Shown here: piece after piece, positions 41,875 through 50,891 of the stretch
Position numbering within the stretch: position 1 is the first letter of the stretch
How the letters are laid out: each line of letters opens with the position of its first letter
Origin: Halovenus halobia
GTDB taxonomy: Archaea > Halobacteriota > Halobacteria > Halobacteriales > Haloarculaceae
Assembly (NCBI RefSeq): GCF_051414135.1
Contig: NZ_JBLKOA010000006.1
Span: forward strand, 186,001 to 250,000
Direction: 5' to 3'
Length of the DNA stretch: 64,000 bases
Program-made: the position numbers and the translations under genes
Notes under the pieces: generated by a model
Seen by the model: the letters and a program-made list of their open reading frames with translations, nothing else
Told to the model about the DNA's origin: nothing
The model's database searches: none

Positions 41875-42123
41875 ATGGTTCTGGAATACACACAGGTTGG
41901 TGTGGCGCTACCCGACCGACTTCCCGACCCTGGGGCTGTCGCGATGGGCGCGGTAATCGTCGCCCTCGCGGTCGTCGTCTGGAGCGGGCTTTCGCTCGTC
42001 CGCGGGCAGTCGATTCAACCGCTAGAGAGTCTGCTGTTCGCACTCGTGTTTTCCGTCGTCTACTTCGGCAGTCTCTCACTGCTCGACAGCGACACTCCTG
42101 ACGGGGAGAGCGACCCGGAGTAA
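41875..42123 (+). CDS. Small two-helix membrane protein
   Basis: 82 residues: helices at about 20-40 and 50-68, with an acidic tail (DSDTPDGESDPE). Second gene of a pair of tiny membrane proteins before the convergent FttA gene. Unknown function. Confidence 0.65.
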   Translation: MVLEYTQVGVALPDRLPDPGAVAMGAVIVALAVVVWSGLSLVRGQSIQPLESLLFALVFSVVYFGSLSLLDSDTPDGESDPE

Positions 42124-42254
42124 TACCCCCAATCCTCGTGCAGCATTCATCCAGCTACGTGTATGGCAGAAACCGGTGAGGATATTGCAGAACTGACCGG
42201 GCAAGAGACCTCGGTGGGACACGCCTCATCCTCGCGCTGCCGGTCGCCGAGTAA
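42124..42254 (+). other. Gap before fttA with no convincing gene
   Basis: An ATG at 42,163 opens a short frame (MAETGEDIAELTGQETSVGH) that looks acidic at first, but turns basic and runs into the fttA 3' end. It may be a broken gene start. Confidence 0.35.
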
Positions 42255-44174
42255 TCAGACGAAGCGGAACGTTTCGAGGTTTTTCGGCGCGAACGTGCGC
42301 ATATTGAACTCGTGGTACAGCGCCGAGGAGAACTCCTGTGTGGAGGATTCGTCGCCGTGGACACAGAGCACCTTCTCGGGACGGGGGTTCATCGTCCGAA
42401 CGAAGTTCTCCAAGCCCTGTCGGTCAGCGTGACCAGAGAAGCCGTCGACGACCTCAGTATCCATCTTCAGCGTCAGCGTCTCGCGGCCGCGGCCACCGTT
42501 GTCGATTGGAATCTCGTCCCAGCCGTTCTGGATACGCCGACCGAGCGTTCCCTGTGCCTGGTAGCCAACGAAGGTGAGCGTCGAGTCCGGGTCCGGGCCG
42601 AGGTGTTCCAGCCAGGACATAATTGGGCCGCCTTCGAGCATCCCCGACGTCGAGATGATGATCGATGGACCCTCGTCTGCGACATCCTGTCGCTCTTCCT
42701 CGCCGCCGTCGATGTGGTTGAACTGCTCGGAGAGGAACGGGTTGGCGTCGTCGTGGAAAATCCGCTCGCGGAGGTCGTCACGGAGATACTCGGGATAGGT
42801 GGTGTGAATCGCTGTTGCCTCCCAGATCATCCCGTCGAGGTGGACTGGAACTTCCGGGATGTCTCCCTCGCGCATTGCTTCTTCGAGCACGAGCATAATC
42901 TCCTGTGACCGGCCGACTGCGAAGGCCGGAATGAGTACCTTGCCGTCTCGGTCCAGCGTGTTCTTGATCGTGTGCTTTAGCTTTCGCTCGGAATCCTGCT
43001 GGTCGGTTTGGTAGTCGTTACGACCACCGTAGGTCGACTCCAAGACGAGCGTTTCGACGCGTGGGAAGTCGTTGACAGCGCCGTTGAACAGGCGAGTGTC
43101 GTCGTAGTGAATGTCCCCAGAGAACGCAACGTTGTACAGTCCATCGCCAATGTGGAAGTGCGAGACTGCAGAGCCGAGAATGTGGCCCGCATTGTGCAGT
43201 GTGAGTTTGATATCTGGCGAAATGTCGGTCACATCGCCGTATTCGAGCGGGATGGTGTGTTTGATCGCTTCTCGAACCATCTCGGACTCGTACGGCGGTG
43301 CGCGGCCTTCCTTGGCGGCCACGTCGAGATAATCCAGCGTCAGCAGCCCCATCAGGTCCCGCGTTGGTTCCGTCGTGTAAATTGGGCCGTCGTAGCCGTA
43401 TTTGAACAGCAGCGGAATCAGCGCGGAGTGGTCGAGGTGGGCGTGGGTTAGCACAACTGCGTCCAGCGAACTCGCTCCAGAGCCAAGTGCTTCGGGTACC
43501 TGCAGGTACGGTACCTCGTCCTCGGCACCCGGCTTGTCACCGCAGTCGATCAGCACGCGGGTTTCCGGCGTCGAGAGAATAAATGCGGCCCGGCCAACTT
43601 CTCGACAGCAACCCAGCGTCGTGATGCGCACCCACTCGTCGTCGGACATCTCTTCACGGTGAATCTGTCGGCCAATCCGTTCGAGAATATCGCGGCGGTC
43701 GTCGCGCTCCTGTTTCAGGAAGTTTCGGACGTTCTTGACCGTCGAAGATTCGATAGGCGGCGTCCGGACAACTTCGGGTGTCCAGCCGGTTTCCTGGGTA
43801 ATCTCTCGGAGCGTCGCGCCGTGGCGGCCGATGACCATTCCTGGCTTCTGGGCCTCGATAACGACTTCCCCGGTGTCGACGTGGAAATCGAGGTCTGACA
43901 CGCCGGCCTCGTCGGGGATAACCTCAAGCACCTGCTCGCGGGCGTCGTCAGGTTTCGAGAGGACGGCCGGGTCGGGCCGGACCGTAATTCGTTTGCGGAG
44001 TTTCGAGGCGAGTTGCCGGACGAGGTCGCCGTCGCTGGCGAACCGTTTTGGGTCACGCGTGTAGACAACCAGTTCGGGGCCTTCGTATCTGACCTCCGTG
44101 ATCTCCACGTCGGAGGGTACTTCCTGTTCGATCGTCGCTTCTATGTCTTCGAGTTGTTGCTCTACTGTACTCAT
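42255..44174 (-). CDS. fttA: KH/beta-CASP ribonuclease and transcription termination factor (aCPSF1, FttA)
   Basis: 639 residues. The N-terminal KH-type region (about 1-170, with VVIEAQKPGMVIGRHGATL) is followed by the metallo-beta-lactamase domain with THAHLDHSALIP and the beta-CASP insertion (ISTSGMLEGGPIMSW), and a C-terminal VVDGFSGHADRQGL plus VHGDESS. It cuts nascent RNA at U-rich sites and releases RNA polymerase in archaea. The TATA-like box TATAAAAA at 44,315-44,322 suggests a leader of about 115 bases holding an 8-bp hairpin at 44,193-44,210. The many tight convergent ends in this window make its activity locally relevant. Confidence 0.94.
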   Translation of the reverse strand: MSTVEQQLEDIEATIEQEVPSDVEITEVRYEGPELVVYTRDPKRFASDGDLVRQLASKLRKRITVRPDPAVLSKPDDAREQVLEVIPDEAGVSDLDFHVDTGEVVIEAQKPGMVIGRHGATLREITQETGWTPEVVRTPPIESSTVKNVRNFLKQERDDRRDILERIGRQIHREEMSDDEWVRITTLGCCREVGRAAFILSTPETRVLIDCGDKPGAEDEVPYLQVPEALGSGASSLDAVVLTHAHLDHSALIPLLFKYGYDGPIYTTEPTRDLMGLLTLDYLDVAAKEGRAPPYESEMVREAIKHTIPLEYGDVTDISPDIKLTLHNAGHILGSAVSHFHIGDGLYNVAFSGDIHYDDTRLFNGAVNDFPRVETLVLESTYGGRNDYQTDQQDSERKLKHTIKNTLDRDGKVLIPAFAVGRSQEIMLVLEEAMREGDIPEVPVHLDGMIWEATAIHTTYPEYLRDDLRERIFHDDANPFLSEQFNHIDGGEEERQDVADEGPSIIISTSGMLEGGPIMSWLEHLGPDPDSTLTFVGYQAQGTLGRRIQNGWDEIPIDNGGRGRETLTLKMDTEVVDGFSGHADRQGLENFVRTMNPRPEKVLCVHGDESSTQEFSSALYHEFNMRTFAPKNLETFRFV

Positions 44175-44192
44175 AGCTCAAAATACACGGGA

Positions 44193-44210
44193 CACACGCG
44201 TTCGCGTGTG
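44193..44210. promoter_or_regulatory. 8-bp hairpin upstream of fttA
   Basis: CACACGCG and CGCGTGTG are perfect complements with only TT between, so the actual fold is 7 bp with a GTTC tetraloop. It lies 19-36 bases before the fttA start codon inside a probable leader. Confidence 0.5.
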
Positions 44211-44410
44211 GACTGTTCGCTGTCGATAATTGGACCAGACATTGTCGAATTGCAAGGTATCTCCGGACACGCGCCCGGAAAACCGTTCGGTAACTCAGTC
44301 TTGACGACGCTCTGTATAAAAACCTTCGCAACCGACAGCTCCGGCCGGTTGCGCGGGCTCGCCGTGTCTCGACGGTCAAGACTGATACTCGCGGCGACCG
44401 CAGTGGCAAT

Positions 44411-44887
44411 ATGCACGTCACACCGGCTGTTGTGGCCGAGGAATACGAGTGGGTGCGCTCGCGAGGCGACCGGACCGTTCCACTGATCAACGAGGTGCGC
44501 GAAGACCTCGCCGACCTATTCGAGACGACTGTCGACCCGGTGACAGACCAGCAGTACAACGACGCCGTCGAGACCGTCTTCGCCGACGGCGACCTCGCGG
44601 TCAACGTCGCCTCGCTCGTCCGATTACTCCGAAACCTCGACGTAGACGGCGACTATCCGGGCTTCATCGTCGACGAACTGCTCGGGCGCGAACTCGCGGG
44701 GATGTTGGCGGGGACGCAGCCGTTGCGGTTACTCGGCGAAGCCACGTTTCACTACGCAGATGTCCACGTTCACGAGGGAGACGCCGGAGCAGACGACCTC
44801 GACGCAGCGCTGGCCGCTGGCTTTCAGACTCGGCTGCCAGGCTGGAACTGGACCGAGGGGCCGAGTCCGTTTTCTGTGTCGGAGTAG
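44411..44887 (+). CDS. Uncharacterised haloarchaeal protein of 158 residues
   Basis: Soluble acidic protein with a helical pattern (MHVTPAVVAEEYEWVRSRGDRTVPLI, NVASLVRLLRNLDVDGDYPGF, ALAAGFQTRLPGWNWTEG). No enzyme motif, no membrane helix, no signal. It is divergent from fttA and followed by the palindromic repeat copy B. I cannot assign a function. Confidence 0.65.
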   Translation: MHVTPAVVAEEYEWVRSRGDRTVPLINEVREDLADLFETTVDPVTDQQYNDAVETVFADGDLAVNVASLVRLLRNLDVDGDYPGFIVDELLGRELAGMLAGTQPLRLLGEATFHYADVHVHEGDAGADDLDAALAAGFQTRLPGWNWTEGPSPFSVSE

Positions 44888-44922
44888 TCTCGGGAAGCCC
44901 GGGTGGCTCTTGAACCGCAACC

Positions 44923-45212
44923 AACCAGAAAGCCCCCGCCTGTTCGAGTCGGGGGCACCGACAGACTCGCTACGCTCGTCTGTCGAGGTCACACTCACTT
45001 CGTTCGCGTGACGCTCGTTGCGCTCCAGTAGGTGCTTACGTCGCCCGCCTTCCTCGAACAGGCGGCCCCTTTCAGTCCCACCCTGTAGCTTGTGTCACAG
45101 GCTACCGTGGGCGGGAATGAAAGGGGCCGAGCGCTCGGTCCGGTGAGACGAAGCAAGCACCCACGGCGCGCAGCGAGTCGCAACCGGTCGAGCGCGAGGG
45201 GGCTTTCTGGTT
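44923..45212. repeat. Palindromic repeat, copy B (290 bp)
   Basis: The outer arms AACCAGAAAGCCCCC and GGGGGCTTTCTGGTT are perfect. The centre (45,066-45,125) matches copy A: CCCTTTCAGTCCCACCC, a short CTGTAGCTTG loop region, then the near-complement ending in GAATGAAAGGG. A further 13-bp perfect inverted repeat (CCGCCTGTTCGAG with CTCGAACAGGCGG, 44,938-44,950 and 45,053-45,065) and about 100 bp of other sequence have been added on the left arm relative to copy A. It holds no gene. Confidence 0.75.
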
Positions 45213-45246
45213 CAACAAAACACCAACCACCTAATCGAGTCAGACT

Positions 45247-46275
45247 CTAAATCCGCACCAGCGTCTTGATTGCGTCGCGATTGTCCATCGCCTCGTATCC
45301 GTCGGGCACACCATCGAGATCGACTGTCTTCGTGAAGATTGGCGAGGGATCGAGCGTGCCGCCGAGCACATCGGCCATCAGTTCATCAGCGTAGGCTCGG
45401 ACCGGTGCAATACCGCCCTGCAGCGTGATGTTGTCCGAGAACAGCGAGGCAACCTCCAGCCCTTCCTCGTCGACGCCGTGGGGGACACCGACGTAGCCGA
45501 CGGTTCCGCCCGGTCGACAGACATCGATCGCAGTTTCCATCGCCGACGCCGCGCCGACACACTCCATGACGTGTGTCGACCCGCCGTAGGTGAGTTCGGT
45601 GGCGCGTTCGACGGCGGCCTCGCCGCGTTCGGAAACGGTCTCGGTCGCGCCGAACTCCTCGGCGAGTTCGAGACGGTCGTCGTGGTGACCCATTGCGATA
45701 ATGCGCTCGGCACCCAGCCGCCGCGCTGCGAGCACGCCACACAGGCCGACGGCACCGTCGCCGATGACGACGCAGGTGTCGCCTTCGCTCACCTCCGCGC
45801 TGACGGCGGCGTGGTGGCCGGTCCCCATCACGTCGGTCAGTGGGAGCAGCGATTCCAGCGTCTGCTCGTCGTTCGCGTGGCGGTCTGGCACCTTGACGAG
45901 CGTGCCGTCGGCTTCGCTGGCGTGGACGTACTCGGCCTGGGCGCCGCCCCAGGAGTCACCGTTGACACAGGAGGTGTGCAGTCCTTTCCGGCAGAACTCA
46001 CAGCGGCCACAGCTGATGACGAAGGGAGCGAACACGCGGTCGCCGGGTTCGACCGAACGCACGTCTTCGCCGACCTCTTCGACGATTCCCATCGGTTCGT
46101 GACCGACTCGTGACCCCACTTCGCGTTCGCTCAGGCCACGGTAAAACCACAGGTCAGAGCCACAGACTGCCGTGTGGGTCACCCGAACGACGGCCTCTTT
46201 CGGTCCCTCGACTTCGGGTGTTGGTACGTCGTCGATGCTAATCTCGCCTGGACCGTCGAACACTGCTGCGCGCAT
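45247..46275 (-). CDS. Zinc-dependent alcohol dehydrogenase-like protein (MDR family)
   Basis: 342 residues. The catalytic Zn Cys is in HTAVCGSDLWFY and the Glu/His pair in GHEPMGIVEEV; four structural Cys follow (SCGRCEFCRKGLHTSC), and the nucleotide loop is GDGAVGLCG in the middle. It oxidises alcohols or sugars with NAD(P). Substrate unknown. Followed 47 bp upstream by a second enzyme of the same family on the same strand; the two may be co-expressed. Confidence 0.88.
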   Translation of the reverse strand: MRAAVFDGPGEISIDDVPTPEVEGPKEAVVRVTHTAVCGSDLWFYRGLSEREVGSRVGHEPMGIVEEVGEDVRSVEPGDRVFAPFVISCGRCEFCRKGLHTSCVNGDSWGGAQAEYVHASEADGTLVKVPDRHANDEQTLESLLPLTDVMGTGHHAAVSAEVSEGDTCVVIGDGAVGLCGVLAARRLGAERIIAMGHHDDRLELAEEFGATETVSERGEAAVERATELTYGGSTHVMECVGAASAMETAIDVCRPGGTVGYVGVPHGVDEEGLEVASLFSDNITLQGGIAPVRAYADELMADVLGGTLDPSPIFTKTVDLDGVPDGYEAMDNRDAIKTLVRI

Positions 46276-46322
46276 ACGTATACTGCCAGCCCGCGAGGAA
46301 AACCAGTTTCGCCGCCGGCAGC

Positions 46323-47378
46323 CTACAACTCTGTCACGACTTCGACGCCGGTCGTCTCGTAGGCTCCCATCGCGGCGAGTCGGTCGGAGACGTCTTCGAG
46401 TGCAAGTTCGCGGGCAACGAGTTCCCCGGGGTCGACATCGCTGGCCGCGAGCAACTCGAACAGCTCCGTGTAGCTGGTGGGCGACATCCCGCGCGCGCCG
46501 ACGAAGGTAATCTCCCAGCGTGTCATCCAGTCTGTCGGCAGCGAGATTTCTCCACGCTCGGCTTCGGTCGTCAGCCCAATCTGGGCGTGTGTTCCTCGCT
46601 CTCGGAGCGAGCGAATCGAGTTCTGGCAGGTCTCGCTCACTCCCAGCGCGTCGACGGAGACATCTGCGCCGCCGGTTCGGTCACGGATTCGCTCGACTGG
46701 GTCGACAGCCGCCGGGTCGAGAGTCTCGGTTGCGCCGAGGTTCGCTGCGCGCTCGCGGGCCCCCGGTTTCGGGTCGACAGCGATAACTCGCGCTCCGAGT
46801 GCGCGACCCAACTGCACCGCCGAGAGTCCCACCCCGCCGCAGCCGTGGACTGCCAGCCAGTCGCCGCCGTCCAACGCTGCGCGCTCGACGAGGGCGTGGT
46901 AGGCAGTCATATAGCGACAGCCAAGCACCGCGGCGTCCCGCGCCGACAGTTCGGGCGGTCGGTCGACGAGGTTGTAATCCGCCGCCGGGACGGCCACCCG
47001 CTCGGCGAATGCGCCGGGGGCTGCCGACTCGAACCCGAGCGCCAGTCCGTCGGGACAGACGTTGCCGTGGCCGGTCCGGCAGTGCTGGCAGGTACCGTCG
47101 CCCAGCGAGAACGGGACCACGACATCGTCGCCGACCGCGACGCGGTGGACTTCCTCCCCGACGGCGACCACCTCGCCGGCGGGTTCGTGGCCAAGCAGTT
47201 GTCCACGTGGCACTTTGTCGTCGTTCCACTCGCCGTGGCCCTGCCAGGCGTGGTAGTCGCTGCGACAGAGCCCACAGGCCTCGACCGAGACGACCGCGCC
47301 GTCGGGGTCCGGTTCGGGAGGCTCCCGGTCGACGATATCGAGTGGCTGGCCGTACTCGCGGAGGATGGCTGCGCGCAT
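46323..47378 (-). CDS. Zinc-dependent alcohol dehydrogenase-like protein (MDR family), second gene
   Basis: 351 residues. The catalytic Cys lies in EACGLCRSDYHAW, His-Glu in LLGHEPAGEVV, structural Cys in DGTCQHCRTGHGNVC (three clear Cys in C-x2-C-x7-C, so the set is partly altered), and the cofactor loop is GCGGVGLSAVQLG. It has the Asp after beta-2 (IAVDPKP) favouring NAD over NADP. The start at 47,378 is the family-like MRAAILREYG. Substrate unknown. Confidence 0.87.
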   Translation of the reverse strand: MRAAILREYGQPLDIVDREPPEPDPDGAVVSVEACGLCRSDYHAWQGHGEWNDDKVPRGQLLGHEPAGEVVAVGEEVHRVAVGDDVVVPFSLGDGTCQHCRTGHGNVCPDGLALGFESAAPGAFAERVAVPAADYNLVDRPPELSARDAAVLGCRYMTAYHALVERAALDGGDWLAVHGCGGVGLSAVQLGRALGARVIAVDPKPGARERAANLGATETLDPAAVDPVERIRDRTGGADVSVDALGVSETCQNSIRSLRERGTHAQIGLTTEAERGEISLPTDWMTRWEITFVGARGMSPTSYTELFELLAASDVDPGELVARELALEDVSDRLAAMGAYETTGVEVVTEL

Positions 47379-47720
47379 GTCTCTCACTTTGTGTCCCGAC
47401 GGCTCTAATATCTCGGCTTCGATGGCGTTCGACCAACCCAGATAGTTTCTGCCGCTCAACCGACCACAACCTGGCGGATGACGGGCGAGGCCCTCTTCGC
47501 GGTCGCTGAGCGGGCACTATTCGAGCGAAGCGAGAATATCTCGGTCAGCGTGACCCGCGAGCGGGCCGAGGGCGTCTGTGTCTTCCTCCCAGCATTTGTT
47601 CCGCCGGGGAAAAGTCGTGGTTCGGTGTCGTTTCTGGTGCTCGCTCAACATTTCTCACAGTCATATAACCACCCTGCCGGCGACAGCACGTTTAGGTGAG
47701 GCCCGGTCGTAGGTCGGCCA
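47379..47720. other. Intergenic 342 bp without a convincing gene
   Basis: An open frame at 47,478-47,699 is possible, but its composition is basic and unlike the neighbours. The only signal I trust is the TATA-like stretch near 47,662 for pepF. Confidence 0.5.
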
Positions 47721-49511
47721 ATGAGTTCCGTACCCGAGCGAGACGATGTCGAGACAGAGTACAAGTGGGACCTTGAATCGTTGTTCGACACCGACGACCA
47801 GTGGGAAGACGCCTACGAGACCGTCGAGAGTCGACTGGACGAACTTCGTGCCTTCGAGGGACAGGCCACCGAGGACGCCAGCACACTGCTGTCGCTGTTC
47901 GAGAACTACGAGGACGTGATGCGGACGGTCGCCAACGTGACCGCCTACGCCCGGATGCGCAAGGACGAGGACACCAGAGATGGCGACCGACAGGCGATGG
48001 CGACGCGGGCGCAATCACTCTATTCCGAGGCCGACAGCGCGACCAGTTTCATCGAACCGGAGATTCAGGCGCTGGACAGCGAAGATATCGAGGGGATGGT
48101 CGACGAAGAACCAGACCTCGCGGAGTACGAGCACTTCCTCGACGACATCCTCCGGATGAAACCGCACACCCGCTCGGCAGAGGTCGAAAATCTGCTGGCG
48201 GAACTCGGCGAGATTACCGGCGCGTCCGGCGAGGTGTACAACATGCTCGCCAACGCCGACATGGAGTTCCCGGTGGTCGAGAAACCCGACGGCGAGGCGA
48301 CCGAAATCACGCTCAACAACTTCACGACGCTGCAGGAACACCCGAACCGCGAGTTCCGACAGGAAGTCTACGAGGAGTTCTACGACGAGTGGGAGTCCGT
48401 CCGCAACACCGTCGGCACCGCCTACCGCAACAGCGTCAAGAAAAACGAGAAACTCGCCGAAGCCCGCAACTACGAGACGGCCCGCGAGGCCGCGCTGGAC
48501 GGTCCAAATGTCCCGGTTGAGGTGTACGATACGCTCGTGGATACAGTCCGAGAGAATCTCGACCAACTGCACCGCCACGCCGACCTGAAACGCGAGGCAG
48601 CGGGCGGCGACGAACTCCAGATGTGGGACCTGTACATCCCGATTACCGAGGGCGAGAGCCCGGACATTCCCTACGAACAGGCCTGCGAGTACGTCACCGA
48701 CGCGATGGCTCCACTGGGCGAGGAGTACCAGTCCAGACTTGCCGAGGGCCTCGACTCGCGGTGGGTCGACGTCTACGAGACCGCTGGCAAGCAGTCGGGT
48801 GCGTACAGTGGTGGGACCTACGACTCCCAGCCGTACATCCTGATGAACTACCAGGACGACGTCTCCTCGATGTACACGCTGGCGCACGAACTCGGTCACT
48901 CGATGCATTCGGAACTCGCCAGCGAAACCCAGCCGTACGTCTACGCCGACTACACAATCTTCATCGCGGAGATTGCCTCGACGGTCAACGAGACGCTGCT
49001 CACACACCACCTGCTCGACACCGTCGAGGACGAGCGCCTGCGTCGCCACGTCCTCAACCAGTATCTCGAACGGTTCCGCTCGACGCTGTTCCGCCAGACG
49101 ATGTTCGCAGAGTTCGAGCAGCGCGCCCACGAACTCTCAGCCGAGGGCGAACCGCTGACGGCCGACCGCCTCGACCAACTGTACGGCGAACTCAAGGGAG
49201 ACTACTACGAACCCGGCGTCATCGACGACCACATCGTCCGTGAGTGGATGCGCATTCCGCACTTCTATCGCGCCTTCTACGTCTACCAGTACTCGACGGG
49301 TATCTGTGCGGCCGTCTCGCTGGTCGAAGCCATCCGAGAAGAGCGCGAACCCGCTGCCCAGCGGTACCGAGAGTTCCTGCGAAGCGGCTCACACGGCTAC
49401 CCACTCGAACTGCTCTCCGAGGCTGGCGTCGACATGACTTCGCCCGACCCAATCGAGCAGGCCATCGACGTCTACGGCCAGTATCTCGACGAGTTCGAGC
49501 AGTTGCAGTGA
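47721..49511 (+). CDS. pepF: Oligoendopeptidase F
   Basis: 596 residues. M3-family metallopeptidase that cuts oligopeptides in the cytoplasm. The zinc motif is HELGH in LAHELGHSMHSEL (about 394-398), with the third Glu downstream in IFIAEIASTVNE. The N-terminal helical part (ESLFDTDDQWEDAYETVESRLDEL) and the GGTYDSQPYILMNYQDD segment are typical. Very acidic, as expected in high salt. A TATA-like CATATAACC (near 47,662) lies about 55 bp upstream. Confidence 0.95.
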   Translation: MSSVPERDDVETEYKWDLESLFDTDDQWEDAYETVESRLDELRAFEGQATEDASTLLSLFENYEDVMRTVANVTAYARMRKDEDTRDGDRQAMATRAQSLYSEADSATSFIEPEIQALDSEDIEGMVDEEPDLAEYEHFLDDILRMKPHTRSAEVENLLAELGEITGASGEVYNMLANADMEFPVVEKPDGEATEITLNNFTTLQEHPNREFRQEVYEEFYDEWESVRNTVGTAYRNSVKKNEKLAEARNYETAREAALDGPNVPVEVYDTLVDTVRENLDQLHRHADLKREAAGGDELQMWDLYIPITEGESPDIPYEQACEYVTDAMAPLGEEYQSRLAEGLDSRWVDVYETAGKQSGAYSGGTYDSQPYILMNYQDDVSSMYTLAHELGHSMHSELASETQPYVYADYTIFIAEIASTVNETLLTHHLLDTVEDERLRRHVLNQYLERFRSTLFRQTMFAEFEQRAHELSAEGEPLTADRLDQLYGELKGDYYEPGVIDDHIVREWMRIPHFYRAFYVYQYSTGICAAVSLVEAIREEREPAAQRYREFLRSGSHGYPLELLSEAGVDMTSPDPIEQAIDVYGQYLDEFEQLQ

Positions 49512-49550
49512 GAAACGCAGAAACGAAAAACAGGACCGTTCGCCCAGCTA

Positions 49551-50666
49551 TCAGGCGGGTTCGGGGTCGAAGATGTCAGGTTCTGGCTCGCCGTTAACGT
49601 TGATGATCCCGAGCAGGCCTTTGCGTGCGACTCGGCTGAGCGCGTGGTCGACCAGTTTGATCGGCCCCGGCACCGGCGTGTCGATTTCCGCGATTGCGAC
49701 ACTACCCGGAACGACCGGCGCAGTTTCGACGTAGTGGTCCGGCTCGGAGGCGACCGCGCCGTCGCGGTAGAACGTCTCCCAGACGTTTCCGATGCCGTGC
49801 CACGAACTGATGAGGTTCGGTCCGCCGTTCGCGTGGAAGATCCGGACCCGCTCACCTTTGTCAACCTCGACCGCTCCGTAGCCGTCGCCGGTAATGGCGT
49901 AGGCCTCGCCGTTGAGACAGACGTAGGTCGGGTCCTCGTCTTTCATCGCTCCGAAGTCGAAGCTGTGATGACCTTCCTCGCCAGCGTCGGCGTTGGTGTA
50001 GATCTCGTGCTGGCCGAAGTAGAGTTCGCGGTCGACTTCTGGCAGCCCCTCCTTGGGTTCGACGAGGATTGCGCCGAACATCCCCGCACTGATGTGGTAG
50101 TCCAAGTTCGGCACTGCACAGTGGTAGACGTGGACACCGGGGTACATCGCCTTGAACTGGAACTCCGCCGTCTCGCCAGGATTGACCGTCGAGGCTTCCG
50201 CCCCGCCGCCGGGGCCGTACACCGCGTGGAAGTCGATGTTGTGCGGCATCGAGTTCGACTCTTCGTTGGTCAGGGTGACTTTGACCGTGTCGCCCTGGCG
50301 GACACGAACCATCGGACCCGGAATGCGGCCGTCGAAGGTCATGTAGTCGAAGGTGACGCCGGGTTCGATCTCGGCAGTCTCCTCGGTGGTCGTCATCTCC
50401 ACCTCGTGGTGCCGGGGTTCGTTCCAGTCGACCGGGTCCGGGAGGTCAGTCGGGTCTGCTGCGATTCGGTCGGTATCGACCGCCTTTGCTTCGCCCGGTC
50501 CCTCGTCGTCCGTCTGATTGTTGTTTGCTGGCATTGGCTCGTTGGACCCATCGTCAACGGAGGAGTCGAGACAGCCCGCGAGTGCGAGCGCGGCCCCGCC
50601 GCCGGCGACAGTCGTGAATGTTCGTCGCGTAGTGCTAGTGGCTGTGGTGTCGTGTTCTGGGGACAT
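49551..50666 (-). CDS. nirK: Copper-containing nitrite reductase
   Basis: 371 residues, Tat-lipoprotein signal (TRRTFTTVAGGGAALALAGC), mature protein anchored outside the membrane. Reduces nitrite to nitric oxide. Two cupredoxin domains carry all copper ligands: MPHNIDFH (type 1 His and type 2 His), VYHCAVPNLDYHISAGM (type 2 His, type 1 Cys-His-Met) and KLVDHALSR (type 2 His), plus the SSWHG catalytic His. Promoter TATA is ACTTATAAAC (50,731-50,740 on this strand), set in an inverted repeat GTTTA-N4-TAAAC. No other denitrification gene is adjacent. Confidence 0.94.
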   Translation of the reverse strand: MSPEHDTTATSTTRRTFTTVAGGGAALALAGCLDSSVDDGSNEPMPANNNQTDDEGPGEAKAVDTDRIAADPTDLPDPVDWNEPRHHEVEMTTTEETAEIEPGVTFDYMTFDGRIPGPMVRVRQGDTVKVTLTNEESNSMPHNIDFHAVYGPGGGAEASTVNPGETAEFQFKAMYPGVHVYHCAVPNLDYHISAGMFGAILVEPKEGLPEVDRELYFGQHEIYTNADAGEEGHHSFDFGAMKDEDPTYVCLNGEAYAITGDGYGAVEVDKGERVRIFHANGGPNLISSWHGIGNVWETFYRDGAVASEPDHYVETAPVVPGSVAIAEIDTPVPGPIKLVDHALSRVARKGLLGIINVNGEPEPDIFDPEPA

Positions 50667-50730
50667 TGCTGTTCACATCTATACGTAGTGACCGGACCCG
50701 GATGGAACTGGGTGGCAGATACCCGGGGTA

Positions 50731-50744
50731 GTTTATAAGTAAAC
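50731..50744 (-). promoter_or_regulatory. Palindromic TATA/operator of nirK
   Basis: GTTTATAAGTAAAC (50,731-50,744) is an inverted repeat GTTTA-TAAG-TAAAC that contains the TATA box. A repressor dimer or a paired promoter in both directions could use it. It lies 65-78 bp before the nirK ATG. Confidence 0.45.
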
Positions 50745-50891
50745 TCCGATTTTCGGCAGAACATCTTCGGTACGAATTCGGCTCGTCCTGCTTTCGTGTC
50801 TCTCTCCGGTGCTGAGAAGGAGGTGAACTCACGGTGCCACTCCTCAGCACAACCAGACCTTTTTTCAGCGCAGTGAACCCATCGACAGTCA

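Noticed and set aside
42163..42432. Open frame with a haloarchaeal-looking start
   Set aside because: After about 20 residues it becomes basic and runs into the fttA coding sequence on the other strand; at best a broken start.
44896..44907. GCCCGGGTGGCT, identical to the first 12 bases of tRNA-Met
   Set aside because: No D-arm or anticodon arm follows; a 12-base match in 64 kb on two strands is only mildly unlikely, so I do not call a tRNA remnant.
47478..47699. Possible 73-residue gene before pepF
   Set aside because: Composition is neutral to basic, there is no promoter at a proper distance, and the end covers the pepF promoter area.
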